This document shows, one piece after another, positions 9,768 to 16,365 of a DNA stretch of 64,000 bases. A model generated the notes under the pieces. The model was not told where the DNA came from. It was given only the letters and a program-made list of their open reading frames with translations, and ran no database searches. The DNA comes from Microvirga sp. KLBC 81. GTDB lineage: Bacteria; Pseudomonadota; Alphaproteobacteria; Rhizobiales; Beijerinckiaceae. The stretch covers positions 1-64,000 of the forward strand of contig NZ_QDAH01000024.1 in NCBI RefSeq assembly GCF_003075415.1, read 5' to 3'. Each line of letters opens with the position of its first letter. Position 1 is the stretch's first letter. The position numbers and the translations under genes were made by a program.

Positions 9768-9778
9768 CATATTATATG
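9768..9778. promoter_or_regulatory. AT-rich palindrome in the ytfQ / arabonate dehydratase divergent promoter region
   Basis: CATAT-T-ATATG is a perfect 5-1-5 inverted repeat in the 157-base space between the divergent ytfQ and araC starts. It sits where one operator could control both directions. Its link to the GntR regulator is only positional. Confidence 0.3.
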
Positions 9779-9861
9779 CCGATTAAATGGCAACCATGCT
9801 ACATTAGTCGTAATCAATGGGGCGCCCCCAGCCGTTACCGCAAGGTTCAAGGACAAGAAAA

Positions 9862-11595
9862 ATGAGCGAAGACAAGAAACGCCAGCTGCGCAGCCAGGCT
9901 TGGTTCGGCCGCCAGGATAAAATGGGATTCTATTACCGCTCGTTTCTGAAGAACAGCGGCTTCCCACAGGACCAGTTCGAAGGTCGCCCCGTCATCGGCA
10001 TCTGCAACACCTGGTCCGAACTGACGCCCTGCAACGCGCATTTCCGAACCATTGCGGAGCATGTGAAATATGGCGTGCTCGATGCAGGAGGCTTTCCGTT
10101 GGAGTTTCCTGTCTCCTCGCTCGGCGAGGTGACGATGCGCCCGACCGCCATGCTCTTCCGGAATCTCGCGGCTATGGATGTGGAAGAAGCCATCCGCGCT
10201 CATCCGCTCGATGGCGTCGTGCTGCTCATGGGCTGCGATAAGACTACCCCTGCCCTGTTGATGGGCGCAGCATCCGCCGACCTTCCGACCATTGGCGTGT
10301 CGGGCGGCCCGCAGCTGCGCGGCGTCTATCGCGGCAAATACATAGGCTCGGGCACCAACATCATTTCCATGAGCGAGCAGTTGCGCGCTGGTGAGGTGAC
10401 CCTGCAGGAGTTCCACGAGGCCGAAGGTGCCATGAACCGCTCGGCCGGGCACTGCATGACCATGGGCACCGGCTCGACCATGGCGTCCATGGTGGAAGCG
10501 CTCGGCGTCGGCCTGCCTGAGAATGCCGCAATCCCGGCAGCAGACGCGCGCCGCAACCATCTCGCCCGCATGGCGGGCCGCCGCATCGTCGAGATGGTGA
10601 ACGAAGATCTCGTGCTCTCGAAGCTGCTGACCCGCCAAGCTTTCGAGAACGCCATCCGCACCCTCGCCGCCATCGGCGGGTCGACCAACGCCGTTGTCCA
10701 TCTTCTTGCCATGGCTGGGCGCTCTGGGATTGAGCTCACGCTTGATGACTTCGACCGCCTTGGCCGCGACGTCCATTGCCTTGTCGACCTCATGCCGTCG
10801 GGCCGCTTCCTCATGGAGGACTTCTACTACGCAGGCGGCCTGCCGGTGGTTCTGCGCACGCTGGGCGAAAAGGGCCTTCTGCACAAGGATGCCCTGACCG
10901 CGAATGGCAAGTCGCTCTGGGAAAACGTGAAGGATGCACCCTGCTGGAACCGCGAGGTGATCACCACCTTCGAGGAGCCTTTCAAGCCGGAAGCCGGCAT
11001 TGCGATCCTGCGGGGCAATCTGGCGCCCAACGGTGCGGTCATCAAGCCGTCCGCGGCCTCTCCTGAACTCATGAAGCATACGGGCCGAGCCGTGGTGTTC
11101 GAAACCATTGAGGACCTGCACCACCGCATCGATGACGACACTCTCGACATCGACGAGACTTGCGTCATGGTGTTGAAAAACTGCGGACCGAAAGGCTATC
11201 CAGGCATGGCCGAGGTCGGCAACATGCCCCTGCCCCAGAAGCTGCTGAAGAAGGGCGTGCGCGACATGATCCGCATCTCCGATGCCCGCATGTCCGGCAC
11301 GGCTTACGGCACCGTGGTTCTGCATGTAGCCCCCGAAGCCGCAGCTGGCGGTCCGCTGGCGCTTGTCCAGAACGGCGATCTGATCACCCTCGACGTGGCG
11401 GCCCGCAGCCTCCATTTACACGTGGAGGCCGAGGAACTGGAGCGCCGTCGCGCCGCCTGGATGGCGCCGGAGCCTCATGCTACCCGTGGCTATGTGAAAA
11501 TGTACGTCGATCATGTGATGCAGGCGGACAAGGGCGCGGATCTCGATTTCCTCGTCGGAAAAACGGGATCACCGGTCCCGCGCGACAACCATTAA
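9862..11595 (+). CDS. araC: L-arabonate dehydratase (IlvD/Edd family)
   Basis: A 577-residue Fe-S dehydratase converting L-arabonate to L-2-keto-3-deoxyarabonate. Family features: GICNTWSELTPCNAHFR (about residue 50, a cluster-ligand Cys), LLMGCDKTTPALLMGAAS (second Cys), the third Cys in SAGHCMTMGTGSTM, and SDARMSGTAYGTV near the C-terminus with the catalytic Ser. The FPLEFPVSSLGE and PTAMLFRNL stretches resemble the sugar-acid dehydratase branch rather than IlvD. The ATG at 9862 follows AAGGA by about 9 bases; an earlier in-frame start at 9817 lacks a site. The following ketodeoxyarabonate dehydratase gene supports arabonate over xylonate or gluconate. The araC name here is the pathway-enzyme gene, not the E. 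coli regulator. Confidence 0.88.
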   Translation: MSEDKKRQLRSQAWFGRQDKMGFYYRSFLKNSGFPQDQFEGRPVIGICNTWSELTPCNAHFRTIAEHVKYGVLDAGGFPLEFPVSSLGEVTMRPTAMLFRNLAAMDVEEAIRAHPLDGVVLLMGCDKTTPALLMGAASADLPTIGVSGGPQLRGVYRGKYIGSGTNIISMSEQLRAGEVTLQEFHEAEGAMNRSAGHCMTMGTGSTMASMVEALGVGLPENAAIPAADARRNHLARMAGRRIVEMVNEDLVLSKLLTRQAFENAIRTLAAIGGSTNAVVHLLAMAGRSGIELTLDDFDRLGRDVHCLVDLMPSGRFLMEDFYYAGGLPVVLRTLGEKGLLHKDALTANGKSLWENVKDAPCWNREVITTFEEPFKPEAGIAILRGNLAPNGAVIKPSAASPELMKHTGRAVVFETIEDLHHRIDDDTLDIDETCVMVLKNCGPKGYPGMAEVGNMPLPQKLLKKGVRDMIRISDARMSGTAYGTVVLHVAPEAAAGGPLALVQNGDLITLDVAARSLHLHVEAEELERRRAAWMAPEPHATRGYVKMYVDHVMQADKGADLDFLVGKTGSPVPRDNH

Positions 11596-11632
11596 CATCG
11601 ATACCCAAGAAACAGGATTTCAGGGAGAGAAC

Positions 11633-12571
11633 ATGTCTTCGCTCGAAAGATCTTCAGTCCGTCCCTATCGCGGCGTGTTTCCGGTCGCTCCGACTATCTT
11701 CGGCGGCAATGGCCAGCTCGATCTTGAGGGGCAGAAGCGAGCCATCGACTTCATGATCGATGCCGGTTCCGACGGCGTCTGCATTCTCGCCAACTTTTCC
11801 GAGCAATTCCTGCTCACCGATGCCGAACGCGATGCCGTGATGCACGCCGTTCTCGACCATGTGGCAGGGCGTGTGCCGGTCATCGTCACAACGAGCCATT
11901 TCTCGACCGAAATCTGCGCCGACCGCTCGAAGCGGGCGCAGGAGGCCGGAGCAGCGATGGTGATGATCATGCCACCCTTCTATGGCGCGACGCTGCGCGT
12001 CTCGGAAGGCGGCATCTACGAGTTCTTCCGCCGGGTATCGGATGCCGTCAGCATTCCTATCATGATCCAGGACGCCCCCATGGCGGGCACCTCCATGTCG
12101 CCTGCCTTTCTGGCCCGGATGGCGAAGGAAATCGCCAATGTCTCCTATTTCAAGATTGAGGTGGCCGGCACTGCCAATAAACTCCGCGAACTCATCGCGC
12201 TGGGTGGTGAGGCCATCGAGGGCCCTTGGGACGGCGAGGAGGCGATCACCCTCATGGCCGATCTCGACGCGGGCGCTACGGGCGCGATGACGGGCGGTGC
12301 TTATCCCGACGGCATCCGTAAGATCATCGATCCGTACTTCGCGGGCAACCGCGAGGAAGCGGCTGCGGCTTACGAGCGGTGGCTCCCTCTCATCAACTAC
12401 GAGAACCGCCAGTGCGGGTTGTCCGCCGCCAAGGCGCTCATGAAGGAGGGCGGAGTGATTAAGTCCGATGCCGTCCGCCATCCGCTTCAGCCGCTTCACC
12501 CCGAGACGCGCAAGGGCCTCATCGAGATCGCCCGCCGCCTTGATCCGCTGGTGCTTCGCTGGGGCCGGTAA
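11633..12571 (+). CDS. araD: L-2-keto-3-deoxyarabonate dehydratase (DapA/NAL family)
   Basis: A 312-residue class I aldolase-fold enzyme that dehydrates L-2-keto-3-deoxyarabonate to 2-oxoglutarate semialdehyde. Stretches shared with the characterised Azospirillum enzyme include FMIDAGSDG, CILANFSEQF, GRVPVIVTTSH, EAIEGPWDGEEAITL and GGVI near the C-terminus. The Schiff-base Lys is in SYFKIE (about residue 178). It lies 37 bases after the arabonate dehydratase in the same direction, with GGGAGAGAAC before the ATG. Its product is the expected substrate of the aldehyde dehydrogenase at the left edge. The araD name is the pathway gene, not ribulose-phosphate epimerase. Confidence 0.9.
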   Translation: MSSLERSSVRPYRGVFPVAPTIFGGNGQLDLEGQKRAIDFMIDAGSDGVCILANFSEQFLLTDAERDAVMHAVLDHVAGRVPVIVTTSHFSTEICADRSKRAQEAGAAMVMIMPPFYGATLRVSEGGIYEFFRRVSDAVSIPIMIQDAPMAGTSMSPAFLARMAKEIANVSYFKIEVAGTANKLRELIALGGEAIEGPWDGEEAITLMADLDAGATGAMTGGAYPDGIRKIIDPYFAGNREEAAAAYERWLPLINYENRQCGLSAAKALMKEGGVIKSDAVRHPLQPLHPETRKGLIEIARRLDPLVLRWGR

Positions 12572-12593
12572 GACTGAAACATTCGGCCAAAAA

Positions 12594-12631
12594 GGGCGCA
12601 GCGGGAATTTCTTGCTGCGCCTCGTTTGTCT
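12594..12631. terminator. Bidirectional Rho-independent terminator after araD
   Basis: A 9-bp stem (GGGCGCAGC / GCTGCGCCT, one G-T pair) with an 11-base loop lies between convergent genes. The plus side is followed by CGTTTGTCTT. On the minus side TTTTT follows directly, so it is a better terminator for the small membrane-protein gene than for araD. Confidence 0.7.
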
Positions 12632-12639
12632 TCAGGTCG

Positions 12640-12831
12640 TCAGCGTACCCGCCGCCGTTTGAGCGACCAGCGCTCGGGCCAAAAAGCCAGCGCAGCGACG
12701 ATCAGGGCGAGGAGCAGAAGCATCACCATCGTCTGCACGACCCCGAACAGCGGCGCATCCTTGGCCACGAACAGGCCCGTCACGACACCTGCAACGATCA
12801 TGATGATCCGCACGACCCACCCGAGCATCAT
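12640..12831 (-). CDS. Small two-helix membrane protein of unknown function
   Basis: A 63-residue hydrophobic protein with two predicted transmembrane helices (about residues 4-24 and 30-50) and a basic C-terminal tail ending KRRRVR. GGGAGAGG lies just upstream of paired ATG codons. A TTGAT-N4-GTCAA box is centred about 58 bases upstream of the start, a good distance for FNR/FixK-type activation with a short leader. I do not recognise the family; small membrane proteins of this shape often accompany stress genes. Confidence 0.6.
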   Translation of the reverse strand: MMLGWVVRIIMIVAGVVTGLFVAKDAPLFGVVQTMVMLLLLALIVAALAFWPERWSLKRRRVR

Positions 12832-12882
12832 CCTCTCCCACCATCTGAAGGGTCTCTATAAAGCTTAAGCCGAGGCAGTTTC

Positions 12883-12896
12883 TTGATCGGCGTCAA
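12883..12896. promoter_or_regulatory. FixK/FNR-type box
   Basis: TTGATCGGCGTCAA matches the TTGAT-N4-(A/G)TCAA consensus of FNR/FixK regulators in both half sites. It lies between the divergent small membrane protein (start 12831) and the gene at 13026. With activation at -41.5, the minus-strand leader would be about 17 bases. Confidence 0.75.
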
Positions 12897-13025
12897 TGCT
12901 TGGAAGCCTTTTCCGGCCCAGTCTGGCCTCGTTCTGCTGAGGTGCCCAACCATTACCATAGTGATCTGCTCTTATAGTTGCAGAGAGCCGCGCGGGTGGG
13001 AGCCACTGCAAGAGTGGAGGAAGCC

Positions 13026-13310
13026 ATGTCAACCCACGTTGATTACCAACCTGTCCAGAGCGCATCAGGGCCCAGACGAATTTATTCACCGGACCTTCTG
13101 CCTCACATGCAATCCCTCTTGGCCGAAATCGCCGATCTCGATTGTGCGCTCGAGAAGGATCTCCAGGCTACCAAGAACAGTTCATATTCCGAGGCGCACA
13201 AAAGCGAGCTGATCCAGGAATTGAAGCGCCGGCATCGCGAGCGACACACCCCCATAGCCATGGAGCTCGCGGCTTTGGAGAAGAAAGTGGCTCAGGAGCT
13301 TCAACTGTAA
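13026..13310 (+). CDS. Hypothetical helical protein, first gene of an alcohol dehydrogenase operon
   Basis: A 94-residue soluble, mostly helical and strongly charged protein. A long amphipathic stretch from about residue 25 to the C-terminus is rich in Glu, Lys and Leu and could form a coiled coil. GAGTGGAGG precedes the ATG. It ends 9 bases before the alcohol dehydrogenase start, so they are probably co-transcribed under the box at 12883. No known family is recognised. Alternating helix and high charge are compatible with a small stress-associated or ribosome-associated factor, but nothing shows this. Confidence 0.65.
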   Translation: MSTHVDYQPVQSASGPRRIYSPDLLPHMQSLLAEIADLDCALEKDLQATKNSSYSEAHKSELIQELKRRHRERHTPIAMELAALEKKVAQELQL

Positions 13311-13319
13311 GGCTCTGTC

Positions 13320-14303
13320 ATGAGGGCCATGGTCCTTCGAGAACAGCGCACGCTCCTCGCACTGGAGGAGCGCCCTCTTCTTGTGCCTGGTCCCGGCGAG
13401 ATCCGCATTAGGGTCGAGGCTTGCGCTGTCTGCCGGACCGACCTGCACGTGGTCGACGGCGACCTGCCCCATCCGAAGCTGCCCCTCATTCCCGGCCATG
13501 AAATCGTGGGGCGCATCGAAGCATTCGGAAGTGGCGTGACAGGCCTCCAGACTGGAGAGCGTGTGGGCGTCCCCTGGCTCGGCCATACCTGCGGGCATTG
13601 CCCTTATTGCCTGTCGAACCACGAGAACCTGTGCGATAACCCTTTGTTCACGGGCTACACGCGGGATGGGGGTTTTGCGACCCATACCGTAGCTGATGCC
13701 GCCTACGCGTTCAAACTGCCGGACAACGCCGATCCTGTGGCCATTGCCCCTCTCCTATGCGCGGGCCTCATCGGGTGGCGCTCCCTTGTTGCGGCAGGGG
13801 ATGGTCAGAGAGTTGGAATCTATGGCTTCGGGGCGGCCGCTCATATCATCGCTCAGGTCTGTGTTTGGCAGGGCCGCAAAGTCTTCGCTTTCACGCGTCC
13901 GGGCGATCTCGCCGCTCAGGATTTCGCTTGCTCCCTCGGCGCGATTTGGACTGGCGGCTCGGATGAGCCTCCCCCCGAACTCCTGGATACAGCAATCATC
14001 TTCGCCCCAGTTGGGTATCTGGTACCGCTTGCCCTGAAGGCTGTCCGCAAAGGTGGCCGGGTTGTCTGCGGCGGCATTCACATGAGTGACATTCCGCAAT
14101 TCCCCTATCGGCTGCTGTGGGGAGAGCGGCAGATCCTCTCGGTTGCCAATCTCACCCGCCAGGACGCTCATGATTTTCTGGCGATCGCACCCAAGGCCGG
14201 CATCAAAACCGAAACTGTCGTCTATCCCCTCGAAGCGGCCAACGAGGCCTTGGCGGATCTACGTCAGGGACGGCTTCAGGGCGCTGCCGTTCTTGTGCCT
14301 TAG
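13320..14303 (+). CDS. Zinc-dependent alcohol dehydrogenase (MDR family)
   Basis: A 327-residue medium-chain dehydrogenase. The N-terminal GroES-like domain has a catalytic-zinc Cys in ACAVCRTDLHV and His in IPGHEIVG. The structural-zinc lobe CGHCPYCLSNHENLC has all four Cys (about residues 95-109). The nucleotide-binding domain is marked by GIYGFGAAAHI. It probably interconverts alcohols and aldehydes with NAD(H), in line with fermentative redox balancing in this low-oxygen cluster. Substrate is not determined by sequence. It is the second gene after the 94-residue protein. Confidence 0.85.
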   Translation: MRAMVLREQRTLLALEERPLLVPGPGEIRIRVEACAVCRTDLHVVDGDLPHPKLPLIPGHEIVGRIEAFGSGVTGLQTGERVGVPWLGHTCGHCPYCLSNHENLCDNPLFTGYTRDGGFATHTVADAAYAFKLPDNADPVAIAPLLCAGLIGWRSLVAAGDGQRVGIYGFGAAAHIIAQVCVWQGRKVFAFTRPGDLAAQDFACSLGAIWTGGSDEPPPELLDTAIIFAPVGYLVPLALKAVRKGGRVVCGGIHMSDIPQFPYRLLWGERQILSVANLTRQDAHDFLAIAPKAGIKTETVVYPLEAANEALADLRQGRLQGAAVLVP

Positions 14304-14315
14304 GCTCACAACTCC

Positions 14316-14329
14316 TTGATTGCCGTCAA
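14316..14329 (+). promoter_or_regulatory. FixK/FNR-type box upstream of universal stress protein
   Basis: TTGATTGCCGTCAA matches the FNR/FixK consensus. Its centre is about 55 bases before the downstream ATG, so a -41.5 class II arrangement would give a leader of about 14 bases. This is the best-placed of the boxes in the window. Confidence 0.78.
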
Positions 14330-14377
14330 TGTCGGTGATCAACTCTGGAGGCATATTCTTCCCAAGAGGAGGAAGTT

Positions 14378-15214
14378 ATGCTGCAGAATATCAAGAGCCT
14401 GTTGATTGGCCTTTCTCGCGATGAACGGTCCCAATCGGCCGCTATCGATTATGGACTTTCGCTCGCCCAGCAGGCCCAAGCCCACGCCTCCATTTTGACT
14501 TTGTCGCCGAAGGTGACGGTAACCCACGCCTTCGTGAGCCAAGTCGCGGATCGGCTGATCGAGGAGGAAAATACCCGCCTTTTGGGCCTCGCTCAGACAT
14601 TGGCCGATCAAGCTCGGCAGGAGGCCCTATCCCAGGGCATTGCCTGCACGGCCGAGGTGGTTCAGGAGCATTACCCTGCGCTCTCGACATCGTTCGCGAA
14701 AAGGGCCCGCATCCATGACCTGACGGTTTTCGATGCGGAGACGGATACGCTGAGTTTGAACCGCGGTCTTCTTGAGGAGGGCCTGTTCAATGGTGGCGCT
14801 CCGATGATCGTCGTTTCACCGGGCGTAACCCGCTACAGCGCCAATCGTGTGCTCATTTCATGGGATGGCAGTGCGAAGGCGGCCCGCGCCGTCAGCGACG
14901 CCCTGCCCTTCCTGAGAGCAGCACAGCAGGTTGAGATCCTCAGCATATCTGGAGAGAAGGACCTGTCGAAGTCTGTCAAAGGAGCTGAGCTCGCGCCCCA
15001 CTTGACCCGTCACGGCATCAACTGCGCCGTCAAGGAAACAGCCGCAACCGACGGCGATATAGGCGAGACCTTACGGACGCAGGCGGGCTATTTCCGGGCA
15101 GATCTTATCGTGATGGGCGCTTTCGTTCATTCTCGTCTGCGCCAGATGGTGCTGGGCGGCGTCACCCAATCGATGCTCAAGAGCAGCAAGGTGCCGCTGT
15201 TCTTGTCCTACTAA
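14378..15214 (+). CDS. Tandem-domain universal stress protein
   Basis: A 278-residue cytoplasmic protein with two UspA-like alpha/beta domains (about residues 1-140 and 155-278). The second carries the ATP-binding pattern G-x2-x-G-x9-GGVTQS in VMGAFVHSRLRQMVLGGV; the first is degenerate. Proteins of this type support survival under oxygen limitation and other stress. AAGAGGAGG is just upstream of the ATG. It is probably monocistronic, with its own box upstream and a hairpin downstream. Confidence 0.88.
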   Translation: MLQNIKSLLIGLSRDERSQSAAIDYGLSLAQQAQAHASILTLSPKVTVTHAFVSQVADRLIEEENTRLLGLAQTLADQARQEALSQGIACTAEVVQEHYPALSTSFAKRARIHDLTVFDAETDTLSLNRGLLEEGLFNGGAPMIVVSPGVTRYSANRVLISWDGSAKAARAVSDALPFLRAAQQVEILSISGEKDLSKSVKGAELAPHLTRHGINCAVKETAATDGDIGETLRTQAGYFRADLIVMGAFVHSRLRQMVLGGVTQSMLKSSKVPLFLSY

Positions 15215-15223
15215 ACATGAAAA

Positions 15224-15243
15224 CGGCGGCCTCAGGGCCGCCG
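15224..15243 (+). terminator. Hairpin downstream of universal stress protein gene
   Basis: A perfect 8-bp stem (CGGCGGCC / GGCCGCCG) with a TCAG loop begins 10 bases after the stop codon. No T-run follows, so it is a weak terminator or a 3'-end protector. Confidence 0.45.
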
Positions 15244-15252
15244 GATGACGCT

Positions 15253-15366
15253 AGAGCATCGGACCCAAAAGTGGATCTGCACTTTTGGGATTGATTCGAT
15301 GCTTCCTCTTTCAAGCGGAGCATCGTTCTTGCGGAAAACCGGGTCCACTTTTCCGCACGATGCTCT
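15253..15366. repeat. 114-bp intergenic palindromic repeat, copy A
   Basis: The element is bounded by perfect 9-bp inverted ends (AGAGCATCG / CGATGCTCT). It contains nested inverted segments, such as CCAAAAGTGGA with CACTTTTGGG, and GCGGAAAA with TTTTCCGC. It has no ORF. A diverged second copy lies 400 bases away. Its appearance is that of the dispersed intergenic palindromic elements common in Hyphomicrobiales genomes; mobility is not demonstrated. Confidence 0.75.
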
Positions 15367-15393
15367 AACCAGAGACCTCAAGGAACTCGAACT

Positions 15394-15711
15394 CTATTGC
15401 TGGATCGATTGCAGATAGGCGATCACATCGTTGACCTGTGCCGGGTCGAGCTGAAATTCCGGCATGGACGGATGGCCGGTGATGATGCCCTCAGCAAGTG
15501 CCTCCGCCAGATCCTCTAGAGGGTAGCGCCTCTGAAGAGTCCGGAAAGGCGGCGCTTCGCTTAAGGGGCTTTCACCGATGCGCCCGACGGCATGGCACAT
15601 GGCGCAGTTTGTCTGAACGAAGGTACGCCCGCGCTGAATGCGTCCTTCCTGAGCCAGAACAGGCTGAAGGCTCATGGCAAAGGCCAGCACGACGAGACAC
15701 AGGCGCCACAT
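15394..15711 (-). CDS. Small periplasmic c-type cytochrome
   Basis: A 105-residue protein with a Sec signal peptide (cleavage after SLQPVLA), the haem-attachment motif CAMCH at about residue 36-40, and a likely axial Met in GHPSMPEF. It is a class I monohaem cytochrome c and should be an electron carrier in the periplasm. The ATG at 15711 has GGAG at suitable spacing; a start at 15732 would extend the signal sequence. It stands alone between two repeat copies. Its redox partner is not evident. Confidence 0.82.
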   Translation of the reverse strand: MWRLCLVVLAFAMSLQPVLAQEGRIQRGRTFVQTNCAMCHAVGRIGESPLSEAPPFRTLQRRYPLEDLAEALAEGIITGHPSMPEFQLDPAQVNDVIAYLQSIQQ

Positions 15712-15782
15712 AATCTCCGCTCCTTGGTGCATTGTGCGGAACCGGAGGTCCGCGTCAGCGACCCGAACGGCCGCGTCAGCGA

Positions 15783-15880
15783 AAAGGGGACCCGGTTTTC
15801 CGCTCCGGACGACGCTCTCTTCCGAGGAATGAGCATAGGATTGACCCCCAAGTGGTGGCCACTCTCGGGTCCGATGCTCT
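15783..15880. repeat. Intergenic palindromic repeat, copy B (diverged)
   Basis: This copy shares the GGACCCGGTTTTCCGC core and the CGGGTCCGATGCTCT end with copy A but has many mismatches and a broken left end (GACGCTCT). Its right end overlaps the stop codon of the 131-residue gene, so the insertion or its decay may have set that gene's C-terminus. Confidence 0.6.
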
Positions 15881-16274
15881 AGACCTTCTCAGCCGCCTCG
15901 ATCGGCCGAGCCTCAACCACCTGGAACGTGTGGAGCTCGTCATCTTCATCCTGGATGGAGACGTACTCGCCCACGGCAAATCGATGCTTGTTGAGACGAT
16001 ATCCCGCTTCATCGTCGATCGCACGTTCGGGATCATAATCGATGGCCCAGGTTGCACCCCCAGAGCCACCGGGACGGTGAATCAGATAGCCATGCCGATC
16101 GATCTCGTCGCCCCAGAACCGTCGGACACGGCAGAGTGCTCGCTTCTCCTTCCACTCGGCCGCATCCAGCATTCCTGCGGCGTCAAGCGGGGCCGTGATC
16201 TCATAGCCGAATTTCGAGCTGCCCTCGGGATAGGCCTTTGACCGGGCGAGGTGAAGGGTGAGGTGGTAAAGCAT
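15879..16274 (-). CDS. Conserved hypothetical protein
   Basis: A 131-residue soluble protein with no signal peptide or membrane segment, preceded by a strong AGGAGGAACTC. A central stretch with RVRRFWGDEIDRHGYLIHR and a C-terminal half with YRLNKHRFAVGEYVSIQDEDDELHTF suggest two small beta-rich modules. I do not recognise a family. A TTGATCCTCATCAA box is centred about 84 bases upstream, which would give a leader of about 43 bases, so it is probably a member of the low-oxygen group. The last codon lies in repeat copy B. Confidence 0.75.
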   Translation of the reverse strand: MLYHLTLHLARSKAYPEGSSKFGYEITAPLDAAGMLDAAEWKEKRALCRVRRFWGDEIDRHGYLIHRPGGSGGATWAIDYDPERAIDDEAGYRLNKHRFAVGEYVSIQDEDDELHTFQVVEARPIEAAEKV

Positions 16275-16351
16275 GAGTTCCTCCTAGACCGCGCCTGATC
16301 ATTCTATCACGCAGCCATACCTGACCCTAGAGGATCGCCCCTTCCCTCAAC

Positions 16352-16365
16352 TTGATCCTCATCAA
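16352..16365 (-). promoter_or_regulatory. FixK/FNR-type box upstream of hypothetical protein
   Basis: TTGATCCTCATCAA is a full match with perfectly symmetrical TTGAT/ATCAA half sites. It overlaps the stop codon of the upstream MBL RNase gene and is placed to activate the gene starting at 16274. Confidence 0.75.
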
